A DNA stretch of 64,000 nt from Pseudomonadota bacterium (GTDB lineage Bacteria; Pseudomonadota; Gammaproteobacteria; Steroidobacterales; Woeseiaceae), in assembly GCA_022560695.1 (NCBI GenBank), contig JADFSP010000004.1, forward strand, positions 56,530-120,529, read 5' to 3'. Below are positions 17,284-28,301 of the stretch, piece by piece; the stretch's first letter is position 1; each line of letters starts with the position of its first letter. A model generated the notes under the pieces. It saw only the letters and a list, made by a program, of their open reading frames with translations. It ran no database searches and was not told the origin of the DNA. The position numbers and the translations under genes are program-made.

Positions 17284-18645
17284 TCAGCGTAGTTGACCAC
17301 CCCGCCCGTAATTGCGCAGGTTCGCTTTCTGCATCATGCCTTCGTACTGATGGCTCATCGCATGCGCCTGTAATTGCGACATGAAGTCCATGGTTACGAC
17401 GACGAGAATCAATAACGACGTGCCACCAAAACTGAACGGCATTGTCGGATAAAACATACGTACGAGCTCAGGCAGTAAGCAGACGCCGGCGATGTAAAGC
17501 GCGCCCCAGAACGTCAGCCGAGTCAGAACCCGGTCGATATAGTCTGCCGTGTGCGCCCCTGGGCGTATGCCGGGAAGAAATGCACCGGCCTTCTTCAGGT
17601 TGTCCGCCGTGTCCTTTGAGTTGTACATCAGGGCGGTATAGAAGAAACAGAAAAACATGATCATCGCAGCGTACAGCAGGACGTAAACCGGCTGCCCCGG
17701 ACCGAGGTTGGCGCCGATGGTCTGCAGGGTTCGTTGTATCGGGTTCGGGTCCGGCGATTGCCCGAAAAACTGCGCAATCGTGGCCGGAAACATCAGTATG
17801 CTCGAAGCAAAAATCGGCGGAATAACGCCGGCCATGTTGATCTTGAACGGCAAGTGAGTGCTCTGTGCGGCATACGTACGCCTGCCTTGCTGGCGGCGTG
17901 CATAGTTCACCGCAATTCGCCGTTGTGCTCGCTCCATGAACACAACAAATGTCACCGCGGCAATGGCGCCGATCAACATCATAATCGCGGTCGCCGACGA
18001 CATCTCGCCAGTGTTTACAAGTTGTGCCGTTCCCGCTATCGCCGCGGGCAGGCCGGCCACAATGCCGGCCAGAATAATCATGGAGATACCGTTACCGATA
18101 CCGCGCTCGGTGATCTGTTCACCCAGCCACATCAGGAACATCGTTCCGGTCACGAGGGTTATACAGGCCGTAATCAGGAAGTTCGGGCCAGGATTCACAA
18201 CAAGGCCGGTCTGACTCTGCAGCCACGAGGCCGCCGCTATGGACTGGAAACTCGCCAGCGCGACGGTGCCCCAGCGTGTGTAATTCGTGATTTGACGGCG
18301 GCCCTGTTCACCCTCTTTCCGAAGTTGCTGAAGGTTTGGCACAATGTGACTTGCCATCTGCATGATGATCGATGACGAGATGTACGGCATGATGCCAAGC
18401 GCGAACAGGCCAAAGCGCGACAGCGCGCCGCCGGAAAACAGATTGAATAATCCCAACAGGTTCCCCGACTGCTGTTCGAAGAACTCGGCCAACGCAGCCG
18501 GATTCACGCCCGGCACCGGTATGAAGGTGCCAGTGCGGAACACGATCAACGCGCCAGCAAGGAACAGGATGCGAGCTCTGAGCTCGGACTGCTTGCCTGC
18601 CGCCTTCGCGATGTCAGCCGGATTTTGTGGAGACTTCTTTGCCAC
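17284..18645 (-). CDS. secY: Protein translocase subunit SecY
   Basis: Channel-forming inner-membrane subunit of the Sec translocon. The 453-residue protein has ten predicted membrane helices; visible hallmarks are [19 protein letters not shown], the plug and pore region [25 protein letters not shown], and the cytosolic loop [20 protein letters not shown]. The start is a GTG at 18645, immediately after rplO. Its partner secE is in the same window at 44995-45369. Confidence 0.97.
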   Translation of the reverse strand: MAKKSPQNPADIAKAAGKQSELRARILFLAGALIVFRTGTFIPVPGVNPAALAEFFEQQSGNLLGLFNLFSGGALSRFGLFALGIMPYISSSIIMQMASHIVPNLQQLRKEGEQGRRQITNYTRWGTVALASFQSIAAASWLQSQTGLVVNPGPNFLITACITLVTGTMFLMWLGEQITERGIGNGISMIILAGIVAGLPAAIAGTAQLVNTGEMSSATAIMMLIGAIAAVTFVVFMERAQRRIAVNYARRQQGRRTYAAQSTHLPFKINMAGVIPPIFASSILMFPATIAQFFGQSPDPNPIQRTLQTIGANLGPGQPVYVLLYAAMIMFFCFFYTALMYNSKDTADNLKKAGAFLPGIRPGAHTADYIDRVLTRLTFWGALYIAGVCLLPELVRMFYPTMPFSFGGTSLLILVVVTMDFMSQLQAHAMSHQYEGMMQKANLRNYGRGGQLR

Positions 18646-18647
18646 TG

Positions 18648-19100
18648 TTATTCCTGAATGCTTCCCTGGTCTTCAATGCTGCCGCCGGCTTTCTCAATCG
18701 CTGCGCGTGCGCCTTTGGTGACAGCGATGCCCTTCAACTTGACTGCCGTGTTGATCTCGCCCGATTTGATCACCTTGACCTTGGTCACGTACGCCGGCAC
18801 GAGATTCGCTGCCTTGAGCACCGCCAGGTCGATCACATCAGCCGATGGAATCGTGAGTTCGTGCAAGCGGAGTTCCGCCGTCAGCCGCGCCATGCGCGAC
18901 GTAAATCCCACCTTGGGCAAACGCCGCTGCAGCGGCATCTGGCCGCCTTCGAATCCGACCTTGTGATAGCCGCCCGAGCGCGCGTGCTGGCCCTTCTGGC
19001 CACGACCGCTGGTCTTGCCCTGGCCCGCGGAGTGACCGCGTCCCCGGCGCTTGCCAGTTTTTTTCGCGCCCTTACCGGGCGACAGCTCGTTCAAACGCAT
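18648..19100 (-). CDS. rplO: 50S ribosomal protein L15
   Basis: Late-assembly large-subunit protein. The 150 residues have the glycine- and basic-rich N-terminal extension ([29 protein letters not shown]) and the C-terminal globular part [19 protein letters not shown]. It lies between rpmD and secY with almost no spacing. Confidence 0.97.
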   Translation of the reverse strand: MRLNELSPGKGAKKTGKRRGRGHSAGQGKTSGRGQKGQHARSGGYHKVGFEGGQMPLQRRLPKVGFTSRMARLTAELRLHELTIPSADVIDLAVLKAANLVPAYVTKVKVIKSGEINTAVKLKGIAVTKGARAAIEKAGGSIEDQGSIQE

Positions 19101-19101
19101 G

Positions 19102-19290
19102 TCAGACTTCCTCTACTGAGACCATGTAAGAGATGCGATTAATCATGCCCCGGTTTTCAGGTGTGTCGACGACCGTCACGCAGTGACGTATTTTCCTCAA
19201 TCCCAGGCCCTGGACACAGGCACGGTGGCTCTTGAGCCGGCCGAACTTGCTCTTGACCAGGGTCACTCTCAACTCTTTGGGCTTCGCCAT
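19102..19290 (-). CDS. rpmD: 50S ribosomal protein L30
   Basis: A 62-residue protein with the family pattern [40 protein letters not shown] and [15 protein letters not shown]. It is placed between rpsE and rplO, as in other proteobacteria, one base from the rplO start. Confidence 0.96.
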   Translation of the reverse strand: MAKPKELRVTLVKSKFGRLKSHRACVQGLGLRKIRHCVTVVDTPENRGMINRISYMVSVEEV

Positions 19291-19339
19291 GATCCTGTCT
19301 CTGGTATCTCTCGATTTCGATCGATGCCGCGCCGAAGCG

Positions 19340-19846
19340 TCAGGCTACGATGTCCTTAACTTTCTTGCCGCGCTTCGCAGCGATCGCCTGCGGCGAATGA
19401 ATCTCCGACAGAGCACCGATCGTGGCGCGAACGACATTGATCGGATTGCGCGAACCGTAGCTTTTTGCCAGAACGTTGCGCACACCCGCACACTCGAATA
19501 CTGCGCGCATCGCGCCACCTGCAATAACGCCGGTACCGTCTGAGGCCGGTTGCATGTAGACACGCGTTGCGCCATGACGACCCTTCTTGGCGTATTGCAG
19601 CGTCTCATTGTTCAGGTAAATCGTAATCATGTTCCTGCGTGCGTTCTGCATCGACTTCTGAATCGCGATCGGCACTTCGCGCGCCTTGCCATAGCCAAAT
19701 CCGACCTGGCCCTGGCCATCACCGACGACGGTCAGCGCGGTAAAACCGAACTGACGGCCGCCCTTGACGACCTTGGCGACACGGTTGACGGTGACCAGCT
19801 TTTCGATCAGGTCATCCTTCGATTGTGATTGTTCGTTTCTTGCCAT
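19340..19846 (-). CDS. rpsE: 30S ribosomal protein S5
   Basis: Small-subunit protein at the mRNA entry site and important for decoding accuracy. The 168-residue sequence contains [56 protein letters not shown] and [20 protein letters not shown]. Spc operon order rplR-rpsE-rpmD is kept. Confidence 0.98.
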   Translation of the reverse strand: MARNEQSQSKDDLIEKLVTVNRVAKVVKGGRQFGFTALTVVGDGQGQVGFGYGKAREVPIAIQKSMQNARRNMITIYLNNETLQYAKKGRHGATRVYMQPASDGTGVIAGGAMRAVFECAGVRNVLAKSYGSRNPINVVRATIGALSEIHSPQAIAAKRGKKVKDIVA

Positions 19847-19888
19847 AGTCTGGTCCTGGCAGCCCTCGGGCCTGCCAACAATCCCCTG

Positions 19889-20248
19889 TTAAAACTTCAA
19901 TCCCGCCTCACGAGCGGCATCTGCCAATGCCTTTACGCGGCCGTGATAACGAAAACCGGAACGATCGAATGCGACGGTGTCGATTCCGGCTGCCTTTGCC
20001 TTTTCGGCGATCCGGGCACCGACGATAGCCGCCGCCTCAACGTTCCCGCCGTTCTTCACACCCTTGCGAACCTCGGATTCGAGCGATGACGCGGAGACGA
20101 TTACTGTGCCGCCGTCTGACGCAATGACCTGCGCGTAAATATGTCGCGGCGTGCGATGAACGCTCAGCCGACTCATTTCGAGGTCTCGAATTTTCGCCCT
20201 TCCCTTGCGGGCGCGGCGTAAGCGATTTTGTTTCTTGTCCAGTTTCAT
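19889..20248 (-). CDS. rplR: 50S ribosomal protein L18
   Basis: 5S rRNA-binding protein of the central protuberance. The 119 residues begin [20 protein letters not shown] and contain [20 protein letters not shown] and the C-terminal [20 protein letters not shown]. It follows rplF by 20 bp. Confidence 0.98.
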   Translation of the reverse strand: MKLDKKQNRLRRARKGRAKIRDLEMSRLSVHRTPRHIYAQVIASDGGTVIVSASSLESEVRKGVKNGGNVEAAAIVGARIAEKAKAAGIDTVAFDRSGFRYHGRVKALADAAREAGLKF

Positions 20249-20268
20249 GATGACTTCACATTAAAGAC

Positions 20269-20802
20269 TTACTTTTTCTTCGCTTCCTTGGTCACAACAT
20301 GTTCACCGGCGTAGCGAACACCTTTGCCTTTGTACGGCTCCGGCGGGCGGAAGCCGCGAATTTCTGCCGCGACCTGACCCACTTGCTGCTTGTCGACGCC
20401 CTTGATGACGACTTCAGTCTGGCTTGGTGTCTCGACACTGACGCCGTCTGGAATCTTGTACACCACCGGGTGCGAGAAACCGAGCGTCAGATTCAGCTTG
20501 CCGCCTTGCGCCTGCGCACGATAACCGACGCCAACGAGTTCAAGTTTTCGCTCGAAACCGTTGGTGACACCATCAACCATATTTGCGAGCAGCGCGCGCA
20601 TCGTACCGGCAACTGCGCCGGCAAAACGAGAGCCCGACCGTGGCTGCACCTTGAGTGCATTGTCTTCCAACGTCAGCTCCACCTCGGCATTCAGCTCGAG
20701 CGACAGCGAGCCCTTGCCGCCCTTTAGTGTGACAACACTGCCTTCCTGGCTGAATTCGACGCCGCTCGGTAATTCGACGGGTACTTTTGCAATTCTTGAC
20801 AT
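20269..20802 (-). CDS. rplF: 50S ribosomal protein L6
   Basis: Binds 23S rRNA near the GTPase-associated centre. The 177-residue protein is made of two similar domains and has the signature [20 protein letters not shown] close to the C-terminus. It follows rpsH by 32 bp in the spc cluster. Confidence 0.98.
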   Translation of the reverse strand: MSRIAKVPVELPSGVEFSQEGSVVTLKGGKGSLSLELNAEVELTLEDNALKVQPRSGSRFAGAVAGTMRALLANMVDGVTNGFERKLELVGVGYRAQAQGGKLNLTLGFSHPVVYKIPDGVSVETPSQTEVVIKGVDKQQVGQVAAEIRGFRPPEPYKGKGVRYAGEHVVTKEAKKK

Positions 20803-20834
20803 AGTCTTGTCTCGTACTGGTGAAAATCAGGGCA

Positions 20835-21230
20835 TCACGAAACGATGCACAGAACCTCACCACCAATACCTTTTTCTCTGGCTTTGGCATCACTCATGAC
20901 GCCAGCCGATGTCGATACGATGGCAATACCGAGGCCGCCCAGCACTCTTGGCAGACTCTCCTTGCCCCGATAAATACGCAGACCCGGACGACTTGAACGT
21001 TCAATCTGCTCGATGACCGGGACGCCGTCAAAGTACTTGAGCTCGACCGTAAACGTCCTGGTCGATCCCTCACCCTCGGTCGAGAAACCCACGATGTAGC
21101 CTTCGTCTTTCAGCACTTTTGCGACGGCTACCTTCGCCTTCGATGCCGGCATCGAAACGCTCACCTTGCGAGCTTTTTGCCCGTTGCGAATGCGCGTCAG
21201 CATGTCTGAGATCGGATCGTTCATGGTCAT
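20835..21230 (-). CDS. rpsH: 30S ribosomal protein S8
   Basis: Core 16S rRNA-binding protein; in E. coli it represses the spc operon by binding mRNA near rplE. The 131 residues start [20 protein letters not shown] and end with [19 protein letters not shown], the conserved RNA-contact segment. It follows rpsN by 13 bp. Confidence 0.98.
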   Translation of the reverse strand: MTMNDPISDMLTRIRNGQKARKVSVSMPASKAKVAVAKVLKDEGYIVGFSTEGEGSTRTFTVELKYFDGVPVIEQIERSSRPGLRIYRGKESLPRVLGGLGIAIVSTSAGVMSDAKAREKGIGGEVLCIVS

Positions 21231-21243
21231 GGTATTTCTCCGC

Positions 21244-21549
21244 TTACCAGCTGGCCTTCGTCAGCCCGGGGATTTCGCCTCTCATCGCAGATTCCCTGAG
21301 CTTGTTGCGGCCGAGGCCAAACTTGCTATATACACCGCGCGGGCGGCCCGTTATCGCACAACGGTTGCGCTGCCGCGACGGGCTCGAATCACGCGGCAAC
21401 GCATTGAGCTTCGTTTGCGCCGCAGCACGCGCTTCGTCAGTGATGTTGATATTGCGAATGATCGCCTTCAGCTCCGTGCGTTTGACTGCGTATTTCGCGA
21501 CGAGCTTTGTGCGTTTCAGTTCGCGCTGAATCATCGACTGCTTGGCCAT
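21244..21549 (-). CDS. rpsN: 30S ribosomal protein S14 (zinc-free form)
   Basis: A 101-residue long-form S14 without the two CxxC pairs of the zinc form; it has [20 protein letters not shown] and [11 protein letters not shown] at the C-terminus. The ATG at 21549 gives [11 protein letters not shown]; the frame is open upstream into a REP-like palindrome cluster that is not coding. The stretch between rplE and rpsN is enlarged by those palindromes. Confidence 0.97.
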   Translation of the reverse strand: MAKQSMIQRELKRTKLVAKYAVKRTELKAIIRNINITDEARAAAQTKLNALPRDSSPSRQRNRCAITGRPRGVYSKFGLGRNKLRESAMRGEIPGLTKASW

Positions 21550-21581
21550 GGTTATTCCTGTCTCTATTCTCTTTATCGTAA

Positions 21582-21664
21582 TCGCGGCTAAAGCCGCTCC
21601 TGCATATTCGATCAGCACCGTAGGAGGGCCTTCAGGCCCGATCGACCCTAAAGGGCCTCCTACG
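21582..21664. repeat. REP-like palindromes between rplE and rpsN
   Basis: Two related units are found side by side: TCGCGGCTAAAGCCGCTCCT (21582-21601), and a larger palindrome whose arms are GTAGGAGGGCC at 21620 and GGGCCTCCTAC ending at 21664. They belong to a family with copies elsewhere in the window. The stop codon of rplE (21662-21660) lies inside the second palindrome. Confidence 0.7.
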
Positions 21665-22205
21665 TCTGCTTTTTAAATGGAAAGTTAAACGCCTCAAGTA
21701 GTGCCTTGCCCTGTTCGACGTTAGTCGCCGTCGTCGTAATCGTGATGTCCATGCCGCGCAACGCATCGACTTGGTCGTAGTCAATTTCCGGAAAGATGAT
21801 CTGCTCCTGGACACCCATGCTGTAATTTCCCTGACGATCGAACGACTTCAGGCTCAATCCGCGAAAGTCACGAATTCGCGGAATCGCAACGCTTACGAGG
21901 CGATCAAGAAATTCGTACATACGGTCGCGGCGCAACGTCACCTTGCAACCAATCGGATATCCATCACGAATCTTGAAGCCTGCAACGGACTTTCGCGCAA
22001 CGGTTGTCACCGGACGCTGGCCTGAAATCTTTTCCATATCGGCCCGTGCGTGTTCCATCACCTTCTTGTCAGCAACGGCCTCGCCGACGCCCATATTGAG
22101 CGTAATCTTGGAGATGCGCGGCACCTCCATCGTGTTCTTCATGCCTAGCTTCTTCTGGATCTCGCCAATGAGCTCATTTTGAAATTTTTCCCGTAGTCGT
22201 GCCAT
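21660..22205 (-). CDS. rplE: 50S ribosomal protein L5
   Basis: 5S rRNA-binding protein that contacts P-site tRNA. The 181-residue sequence contains [40 protein letters not shown] and [20 protein letters not shown]. The C-terminus is short and its stop codon falls within a REP-like palindrome, so transcripts may be trimmed or stabilised there. Confidence 0.98.
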   Translation of the reverse strand: MARLREKFQNELIGEIQKKLGMKNTMEVPRISKITLNMGVGEAVADKKVMEHARADMEKISGQRPVTTVARKSVAGFKIRDGYPIGCKVTLRRDRMYEFLDRLVSVAIPRIRDFRGLSLKSFDRQGNYSMGVQEQIIFPEIDYDQVDALRGMDITITTTATNVEQGKALLEAFNFPFKKQT

Positions 22206-22231
22206 GTTTCCTGTCTCTGTAATCGCTGCCG

Positions 22232-22549
22232 TTAAATGTCTACAACTTCGCCGCTGCCTCGAAACACGCGTATCTTGGCGCCGTCATCGTCAATGCGAAA
22301 ACCAACGCGTTCGCCTTTCTTCGCCTTCGGATTGAAAACGAGTACGTTCGAGATATCGAAAGGCATCGCCTGGTCTTTGATCCCGCCCTGCTCTCCGGCG
22401 TTCGGATTCGGCTTCACATGCTTTTTTGCGATATTGACGCCTTCGACGAGTACTCGCCCATCTTCAAACACCTGCAGCACAGTACCGCGCCGGCCCTTGT
22501 CCTTGCCTGTCTTGATGATGATCTCGTCGCCTTTCCTGATCTTGTTCAT
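22232..22549 (-). CDS. rplX: 50S ribosomal protein L24
   Basis: Early assembly protein with a KOW motif: [20 protein letters not shown] then [20 protein letters not shown]. The 105 residues match the family length. It lies between rplN and rplE. Confidence 0.98.
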   Translation of the reverse strand: MNKIRKGDEIIIKTGKDKGRRGTVLQVFEDGRVLVEGVNIAKKHVKPNPNAGEQGGIKDQAMPFDISNVLVFNPKAKKGERVGFRIDDDGAKIRVFRGSGEVVDI

Positions 22550-22555
22550 AATTTA

Positions 22556-22580
22556 CCGCGGCAAAAACCGCTCCTGCACG
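22556..22580. repeat. REP-like palindrome between rplX and rplN
   Basis: CCGCGGCAAAAACCGCTCCT and the following TGC form one short unit of the GCGGCTAAAGCCGCTCCTAC family seen at several sites in the window. It occupies most of the 47-bp gap. Confidence 0.55.
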
Positions 22581-22596
22581 TCAGTCGCCGGGTTCT

Positions 22597-22965
22597 CTAC
22601 AGAACCTCAGGTGCCAACGAAATAATCTTCATAAAACGGCTGGTCCGCAGCTCGCGCGTCACCGGACCAAAAATACGTGTACCGATCGGCTCCAGGCGCG
22701 CATTCAACAGCACCGCTGCGTTACCATCAAAACGAATCAGCGATCCGTCCTTGCGACGCACGCCCTTGCGGGTACGAACTACAACGGCGTTGTAAATCTC
22801 GCCCTTCTTGACCTTGCCACGCGGAATCGCATCCTTGACGCTCACCTTGATCACGTCGCCGACATTCGCGTAGCGGCGCTTGGACCCGCCAAGTACTTTG
22901 ATGCACTGCACACGGCGCGCGCCGGAGTTGTCGGCCGCTTCAAGAACTGTCTGCATCTGAATCAT
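22597..22965 (-). CDS. rplN: 50S ribosomal protein L14
   Basis: Large-subunit protein at the subunit interface. The 122 residues begin [20 protein letters not shown] and include the signature [20 protein letters not shown]. It follows rpsQ by 20 bp, starting the spc cluster. Confidence 0.98.
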   Translation of the reverse strand: MIQMQTVLEAADNSGARRVQCIKVLGGSKRRYANVGDVIKVSVKDAIPRGKVKKGEIYNAVVVRTRKGVRRKDGSLIRFDGNAAVLLNARLEPIGTRIFGPVTRELRTSRFMKIISLAPEVL

Positions 22966-22985
22966 GACTGCATCTCAACTATTGC

Positions 22986-23255
22986 TCATTTGTCCGTGGC
23001 GCGTTCAATGACGTTAACGACTTCCCAGGCCTTATTTTTCGAAATTGGCCGGCATTCGGATATCGCAACACGATCGCCTTCTTTGCACTCGTTCGTTGCA
23101 TCATGCGCCATCACCTTCGACGTACGGCGGATGTACTTTCCGTATACCGGGTGCTTGATCAGGCGCTCGATGGCCACCGAAACGGTCTTATCCATTTTGT
23201 CGCTGACGACATGGCCGACGATCGTGCGCCGTACCTTGTTTTTCTCTTCACTCAT
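22986..23255 (-). CDS. rpsQ: 30S ribosomal protein S17
   Basis: OB-fold 16S rRNA-binding protein. The 89 residues include [20 protein letters not shown] and [20 protein letters not shown]. Its start overlaps the rpmC stop as ATGA, consistent with translational coupling. Confidence 0.98.
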   Translation of the reverse strand: MSEEKNKVRRTIVGHVVSDKMDKTVSVAIERLIKHPVYGKYIRRTSKVMAHDATNECKEGDRVAISECRPISKNKAWEVVNVIERATDK

Positions 23256-23458
23256 TCCTTATCACCAGCCGAGCGTTCCAGCTCGTTCAATACAGTCTTC
23301 AGGCGTGCGATGTCCTTTCTGACACGGCCATGTTCGGTGTTGCGCGTCACCTCGCCCGTCGCTTGCTGCATGCGCAAATTGAACTGTTCACGCCGAAGCG
23401 CGATGAGCTCCCCGGTGAGCTCCTCAACTGACTTACTACGCAATTCGGAAGCAATCAT
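23252..23458 (-). CDS. rpmC: 50S ribosomal protein L29
   Basis: A 68-residue two-helix protein near the exit tunnel ([35 protein letters not shown]). The ATG at 23458 overlaps the rplP stop as TGATG; a GTG one codon earlier is possible but less likely. Confidence 0.96.
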   Translation of the reverse strand: MIASELRSKSVEELTGELIALRREQFNLRMQQATGEVTRNTEHGRVRKDIARLKTVLNELERSAGDKE

Positions 23459-23871
23459 CACATCACCTGCCGAGTTACAAACAATGTCCGAAACGGCAAC
23501 TTTGCAGCGGCAAGGCGGAATGCCTCACGCGCAATATCTTCCGACACTCCTTCCATCTCATAGAGAACCCGGCCAGGCTGAATCTGACAGACCCAATACT
23601 CGACGTTGCCCTTGCCTTTTCCCTGACGCACCTCAAGCGGCTTCTTCGTAATCGGTTTATCCGGAAATACGCGTATCCATATCTTTCCGCCGCGCTTGAT
23701 ATAACGTGTCATTGCACGGCGAGCAGCCTCGATCTGACGGGCCGTCATGCGGCCACGTCCAATGGCCTTTAACCCGTACTCGCCGAAGGACACAGTGCTG
23801 CCGCGAAGCGCCAGACCACGGTTACGGCCTTTGTGCTGCTTGCGAAATTTGGTTCGTTTAGGCTGTAACAT
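23458..23871 (-). CDS. rplP: 50S ribosomal protein L16
   Basis: Binds 23S and 5S rRNA near the A-site tRNA. The 137 residues show [40 protein letters not shown] and the conserved [14 protein letters not shown]. It is linked to rpmC by a one-base overlap. Confidence 0.98.
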   Translation of the reverse strand: MLQPKRTKFRKQHKGRNRGLALRGSTVSFGEYGLKAIGRGRMTARQIEAARRAMTRYIKRGGKIWIRVFPDKPITKKPLEVRQGKGKGNVEYWVCQIQPGRVLYEMEGVSEDIAREAFRLAAAKLPFRTLFVTRQVM

Positions 23872-23897
23872 TTCCTATCCCCGGTGAGCGCCGTTGC

Positions 23898-24590
23898 TCA
23901 AGAACGCGCGCCTGCTGTCGCATCAGCCTTGTCGGCCGCCACAGTCTCGGGCTTGTCAAAAACTTCACCCTTGAATATCCAAACCTTAACGCCGATCACT
24001 CCATACGTCGTATGCGCCTCGGCCAGGCCATAGTCGATATCGGCACGAAACGTGTGCAGCGGCACGCGACCTTCACGGTACCATTCGGATCGCGCGATCT
24101 CGGCGCCATTCAGGCGCCCGCCGACTTTGATCTTTACGCCTTCGGCGCCTACGCGCATCGTATTCGTAACGGCGCGCTTCATGGCACGACGAAACATGAC
24201 ACGACGTTCAAGCTGCTGCGCAATGCCTTCCGCAACCAGCTGGGCATCCAGCTCGGGCTTGCGGATTTCATTAATCTTGATGTGCACATCGGCCAACCGC
24301 ATGTCGATCATCTTCGCAAGTTCCATACGCAGCTTTTCGATGTCTTCGCCTTTCTTGCCGATCACGATGCCCGGCCGTGCCGTGTAAATCGTGATATTGG
24401 CTTTCTTCGCAGGACGCTCGATCGTGATACGGCTGACCGATGCATCTTTGAGCTTGCGCTTGATGTAGGAGCGTAGCTTGTAGTCGGAGCACACGTACTC
24501 CGGAAACGTCTTCGAATCCGCATACCACTTGGACGTCCAGTCCTTGACGATTCCCAGGCGGATACCCGTTGGATGTACTTTCTGACCCAT
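23898..24590 (-). CDS. rpsC: 30S ribosomal protein S3
   Basis: mRNA-entry protein with an N-terminal KH domain ([20 protein letters not shown]) and a C-terminal domain ([20 protein letters not shown]). 230 residues from the ATG at 24590, which gives the universal start [13 protein letters not shown]; the open frame further upstream is not conserved. It follows rplV by 57 bp. Confidence 0.98.
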   Translation of the reverse strand: MGQKVHPTGIRLGIVKDWTSKWYADSKTFPEYVCSDYKLRSYIKRKLKDASVSRITIERPAKKANITIYTARPGIVIGKKGEDIEKLRMELAKMIDMRLADVHIKINEIRKPELDAQLVAEGIAQQLERRVMFRRAMKRAVTNTMRVGAEGVKIKVGGRLNGAEIARSEWYREGRVPLHTFRADIDYGLAEAHTTYGVIGVKVWIFKGEVFDKPETVAADKADATAGARS

Positions 24591-24647
24591 ATCGTTCCTA
24601 CTCGTCGCCCAGTCGAACTGCTGGGAAAAATCCAAAATCCGTGACCA

Positions 24648-24980
24648 CTATTCGTCTGCTACCCGAATGGTGATGTGGCTGTTCCGTTTGATAATTCGTG
24701 CTCCACGGCCCTTGGCACGCGCGCGGAAGCGCCGGTATGTCGGCGCCTCGTTCACTTCTACGGTCGATACTTTCAATTCGTCGATGTCCGCACCGTGATT
24801 ATGTTCGGCGTTCGCAATGGCGGACTCAAGCACCTTCTTGACGATACGGGCGCTTTTCTTCGGCGTAAAAGTCAACACACGCAATGCATCGTCCACTGAC
24901 TTGCCGCGAATGACGTCAGCCACGAGGCGGCACTTCTGCGGCGAGATACGCGCATATCGAAGCGTTGCTGCAACTTGCAT
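24648..24980 (-). CDS. rplV: 50S ribosomal protein L22
   Basis: Exit-tunnel protein with a long beta hairpin. The 110 residues include [20 protein letters not shown] and the hairpin tip region [20 protein letters not shown], where macrolide-resistance changes occur in other bacteria; the segment looks like wild type. It follows rpsS by 18 bp. Confidence 0.98.
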   Translation of the reverse strand: MQVAATLRYARISPQKCRLVADVIRGKSVDDALRVLTFTPKKSARIVKKVLESAIANAEHNHGADIDELKVSTVEVNEAPTYRRFRARAKGRGARIIKRNSHITIRVADE

Positions 24981-24998
24981 GAATCCTACTCCTTCGAC

Positions 24999-25271
24999 TT
25001 ACTTCGTCTTGCGATCACCGGAGTGACCGCGAAACGTGCGGGTCATCGCAAACTCGCCAAGTTTGTGACCCACCATGTTCTCTGAAATCAAAATCGGTAC
25101 ATGCTGACGGCCGTTATGGACGGCAATCGTCAGACCGACCATGTCCGGCAGCACCATCGACCGTCGCGACCAGGTTTTGATCGGGCGGCGGTCGTTCTTC
25201 TTTACGGCCACGGCCACTTTCTTCGCCAGATGTGTATCGACGAATGGGCCTTTTCTCACACTACGCGGCAT
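24999..25271 (-). CDS. rpsS: 30S ribosomal protein S19
   Basis: Small-subunit head protein. The 90 residues from the ATG at 25271 give [19 protein letters not shown] and end in [20 protein letters not shown]. The longer open frame upstream runs into the rplB-rpsS spacer and is not conserved. Confidence 0.98.
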   Translation of the reverse strand: MPRSVRKGPFVDTHLAKKVAVAVKKNDRRPIKTWSRRSMVLPDMVGLTIAVHNGRQHVPILISENMVGHKLGEFAMTRTFRGHSGDRKTK

Positions 25272-25350
25272 TACATCTGATCCTTTTCTCTTCTCTTGGC
25301 ATTTTCCGGCGCGAAGCGTCCGGTGCAATGCCCAAAATTTCGCGTATCCA

Positions 25351-26178
25351 TTATTTGCGCATGCGGCGTCGAACGATCATGTTGTCCGTACGTTTGTTCT
25401 TACGCGTCTTGTAACCTTTCGTTGGCGTGCCCCATGGGCTGACCGGGTGACGTCCGCCCGAGGTGCGGCCTTCGCCACCGCCATGCGGATGATCAACAGG
25501 GTTCATCGCAACACCGCGAACCGTCGGTCGCTTGCCTCTCCAGCGCTTCGCGCCGGCCTTACCCAGCTTCCTGAGGTTGTGCTCGCCGTGGCCGACCTCG
25601 CCAATCGTTGCTCGACAGTTGACGTGAATCTTGCGCATTTCACCTGACCGCAATCTCAGCGTTGCGTACGCGCCTTCGCGCGCCGCAAGCTGGGCGGCGG
25701 CCCCAGCCGATCGTATGAGCTGGCCGCCCTTGCCAGGCTTCATTTCCACGCAGTGCACAATCGTACCGACTGGAATCGACCTGAGTGGCAATGCATTGCC
25801 CGGATTGATCGGAGCGTCATCGCCGCTGATGATCGACGATCCGCTCTCAATGCCCTTCGGCGCCAGAATGTAACGTCGCTCACCATCGGCGTATTTAATC
25901 AGCGCCAGGTGCGCACTGCGATTCGGGTCGTACTCAAGACGCTCCACGATACCCGGAATACCGTCCTTGTCGCGCTTGAAGTCGACGATCCGATAACGCT
26001 GCTTGTGACCGCCACCCTGGTGGCGAACAGTGATGCGACCGTAGTTATTTCGACCGCCCTTACTCGTTTTCTTCTCAAGCAGAGCACCGTACGGCTTGCC
26101 TTTATGCAAGCCCGGTGTCTTGACGCTTACGACGAAGCGGCGTCCCGCAGATGTCGGTTTAGCTTTGTGCACTGACAT
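25351..26178 (-). CDS. rplB: 50S ribosomal protein L2
   Basis: Peptidyl-transferase-centre protein. The 275 residues include [20 protein letters not shown], the central [20 protein letters not shown] and the signature [20 protein letters not shown] with the functionally important histidine. It follows rplW by 11 bp. Confidence 0.99.
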   Translation of the reverse strand: MSVHKAKPTSAGRRFVVSVKTPGLHKGKPYGALLEKKTSKGGRNNYGRITVRHQGGGHKQRYRIVDFKRDKDGIPGIVERLEYDPNRSAHLALIKYADGERRYILAPKGIESGSSIISGDDAPINPGNALPLRSIPVGTIVHCVEMKPGKGGQLIRSAGAAAQLAAREGAYATLRLRSGEMRKIHVNCRATIGEVGHGEHNLRKLGKAGAKRWRGKRPTVRGVAMNPVDHPHGGGEGRTSGGRHPVSPWGTPTKGYKTRKNKRTDNMIVRRRMRK

Positions 26179-26189
26179 ATTGCGCTACC

Positions 26190-26498
26190 TTATTCCGCGC
26201 CGAGGAAGTCGATCTGACTGCCTTCAGCGAGCTTTACGTACGCTTTCTTCCAGTCCGCACGCCTGCCCCGGCTTGCGCCGGATCGCTTGGTCTTGCCTTT
26301 GACGTTGACGACCGTGACGTCGGCTACGCTCACTTCGAAAAGCAGCTCGACGGCTTGACGAATTTCGCGCTTGGTCGCATCCGTACGCACTTTGAAAACG
26401 ACCTGGTTGTCCTTTTCTGCAGCGATCGCACTCTTCTCCGAAAGATGCGGGCCCCGCAGAACCGTCATCAATCTTTCCTGGTGAGCCACCCTGTTCAT
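26190..26498 (-). CDS. rplW: 50S ribosomal protein L23
   Basis: Exit-tunnel protein that docks trigger factor and SRP. The 102 residues contain [20 protein letters not shown] and [20 protein letters not shown]. Its start overlaps the rplD stop as ATGA, indicating coupling. Confidence 0.97.
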   Translation of the reverse strand: MNRVAHQERLMTVLRGPHLSEKSAIAAEKDNQVVFKVRTDATKREIRQAVELLFEVSVADVTVVNVKGKTKRSGASRGRRADWKKAYVKLAEGSQIDFLGAE

Positions 26499-27097
26499 GA
26501 GAGGCGCTCCTCGATCAGCTTCAACGCCGGCAACGTGATCAACACCTTCTCGAAGCGGATCAACACGACCGGATCGATCGACGAAGCATCGCAGATGCCG
26601 ACGTTCGGCAAATTGCGGGCTGCAAGAAAAACCTTTTCATCGAAAGCCTCGTTCAAAATCAGCACATTATCCAGGCCCAGACCGTCAAGATACGCCGCAA
26701 GCAACTTCGTCTTTGGCGCCTCGAGATCGAGTGATTTGACGACAACAAGGCGATCCTGACGCACGAGTTCCGAAAGCACCGAACGCAGTGCTGCGCGGTA
26801 CATTTTCCGGTTGACCTTCTGGCTGTAGTCACGCGGCTTCGCGGCAAACGTACGGCCGCCGCCGACCCAGATCGGACTGCGAATGGTTCCGGCTCGCGCA
26901 CGACCCGTGCCTTTCTGCCGCCACGGCTTTGCACCACCACCACGAACCGCCGCGCGATTTTTCTGCGCTTTCGTGCCGGCGCGCGCATCCGCCAGATATG
27001 CAGTTACAACCTGATGCACGAGCGCCTCGTTAAATTCGACGCCAAATGCCGCCTCTGCGACATCTACGGAGCCACTGTCTTGCATCTTCAGTTTCAT
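26495..27097 (-). CDS. rplD: 50S ribosomal protein L4
   Basis: Exit-tunnel protein; in E. coli it also represses the S10 operon through the leader RNA and RNase E. The 200 residues include [40 protein letters not shown] and [20 protein letters not shown]. It follows rplC by 11 bp. Whether L4 regulates the leader here is unknown; the candidate leader lies ahead of rplC, not rpsJ. Confidence 0.98.
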   Translation of the reverse strand: MKLKMQDSGSVDVAEAAFGVEFNEALVHQVVTAYLADARAGTKAQKNRAAVRGGGAKPWRQKGTGRARAGTIRSPIWVGGGRTFAAKPRDYSQKVNRKMYRAALRSVLSELVRQDRLVVVKSLDLEAPKTKLLAAYLDGLGLDNVLILNEAFDEKVFLAARNLPNVGICDASSIDPVVLIRFEKVLITLPALKLIEERLS

Positions 27098-27108
27098 CGT
27101 AACGGCCC

Positions 27109-27753
27109 TCAGTTCCTGCCCTTGACGGCCGGACGAACAATGACTCGCCCGCCCTTGTGGCCCGGAACCGCACCCTTTATCAGGAGAAGATTGCGTTCGG
27201 CGTCGACGCGTACGACTTCGAGATTTTGCACGGTGCGACGGACATTACCCATATGACCCGACATCTTCTTGCCCTTGAATACCCGTCCGGGCGTCTGGTT
27301 TTGTCCAATCGACCCGGGAGCACGATGTGACAGCGAGTTGCCGTGTGTCGCGTCCTGCATGTGAAAATGATAGCGCTTGATCACGCCGGCAAAGCCTTTA
27401 CCGATTGACGTGCCAATGATGTCGACCTTCTGCCCCACCGAAAAGAGATCGACCCTGATCTCATTGCCCGTTTCAAATTCACCTTCGTCAGCGTCGTCAA
27501 GTCGGAATTCGGTCATCAGATCGCCAGCTTCTACTTTCGCCTTCGCGAAGTGGCCAGCTTGCGGTCTGGATACGCGGGACGCTTTGCGGCTACCCGCAGA
27601 AACCTGTAAAGCGCGATAGCCGTCCGTCTCCACGGTCTTCACCTGTGTGATTCGGTTCGGCTGTGCCTCGATCACGGTAACCGGTATCGAAACTCCGTCT
27701 TCCGTGAAAACACGTGTCATGCCGCATTTGCGGCCAACAAGACCCATCGTCAT
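27109..27753 (-). CDS. rplC: 50S ribosomal protein L3
   Basis: Early-assembling protein near the peptidyl-transferase centre. The 214 residues include [40 protein letters not shown], then [20 protein letters not shown] and MSGHMGN. The ATG at 27753 has a GAGG nine bases upstream; another ATG two codons later is possible. Unusually, rpsJ is 650 bp away instead of adjacent, and a promoter is visible in that gap. Confidence 0.98.
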   Translation of the reverse strand: MTMGLVGRKCGMTRVFTEDGVSIPVTVIEAQPNRITQVKTVETDGYRALQVSAGSRKASRVSRPQAGHFAKAKVEAGDLMTEFRLDDADEGEFETGNEIRVDLFSVGQKVDIIGTSIGKGFAGVIKRYHFHMQDATHGNSLSHRAPGSIGQNQTPGRVFKGKKMSGHMGNVRRTVQNLEVVRVDAERNLLLIKGAVPGHKGGRVIVRPAVKGRN

Positions 27754-27795
27754 CTTCAAAAACCTCGCAGGTTGGTCCTGCCTCAACGCAAACTG

Positions 27796-27840
27796 TAAGG
27801 AAGGCCTTCAGGCCTGATCGCGCCTGAAGGCGCTCCTACA
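27796..27840. repeat. REP-like palindromes upstream of rplC
   Basis: Two adjoining units, GGAAGGCCTTCAGGCC and CGCCTGAAGGCGCTCCTAC, of the same family as at 28249 and 49880. They lie in the rplC 5' leader, so if the promoter at 28073-28100 is used they are transcribed. Confidence 0.6.
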
Positions 27841-28248
27841 TCATTCTTGCGCGCTTATTCCAGACACACGAAAGGGCCAGCCATCGCAGAGAACCGCGCG
27901 CTCTCTAGCTCTGGGGCTGACCCTAGCTCCGGTCAATGACCGGCGGTCCGGGATTTGCCGTGTCGCCTTCGATTTCCCAGCGACCAAACATCAAGCGCCA
28001 CAGAGCGGTGCTTTGTGACGTCTCTTGCGAACCTGGCCGACTCCCGGCCCGGCCAAGTCCAGCGAGCCGCCCATTATAGCGCCAAGGTCCCGCCCCGCAA
28101 GGCTTTTCGAGCCTTTTTACTTTCGATTTTTCGGCACCACGAGCGAGGGCAACTCGGGCCACCTAGGTCCTTGATATTTATGGGTTGCCGGCCCACTTCG
28201 GGGTGCTGGTTTGCGAAGCATAAAGCTCCCGCAGTGAGGGCAAGCGGT
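27841..28248. other. Non-coding part of the rpsJ-rplC gap
   Basis: No credible gene is found in these 408 bases; a 79-codon minus-strand frame at 27923-28162 looks like chance in G+C-rich DNA. The stretch contains a near-perfect palindrome CCGGTCAATGACCGG (27929-27943), the sigma-70-like promoter described separately, and the 5' leader it would produce for rplC, about 310 nt long. Such a leader could be regulatory, but no known S10-leader structure could be recognised by eye. Confidence 0.5.
28073..28100 (-). promoter_or_regulatory. Sigma-70-type promoter for rplC and the rest of the S10 cluster
   Basis: On the minus strand TTGCGG (28100-28095) is followed after 16 bases by a perfect TATAAT (28078-28073). 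Transcription would start near 28066, about 310 nt ahead of rplC. This would let rplC-to-rpsQ be expressed independently of the rpsL-fusA-tuf-rpsJ transcript. Confidence 0.55.
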
Positions 28249-28293
28249 GTAGGAGGGCCTTCAGGCCCGAATCGCGGCTAAAGCCGCTCCAAC
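28249..28293. repeat. REP-like palindromes beside the rpsJ tail copy
   Basis: GTAGGAGGGCCTTCAGGCCC is directly followed by AATCGCGGCTAAAGCCGCTC, so both subtypes of the family occur in tandem, as at 21582-21664. They lie eight bases from the duplicated rpsJ tail. Confidence 0.7.
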
Positions 28294-28301
28294 AAGGACC
28301 C

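Noticed and set aside
27923..28162. A 79-codon minus-strand frame in the rpsJ-rplC gap
   Set aside because: It spans the predicted promoter, has no ribosome-binding site and no protein-like pattern.
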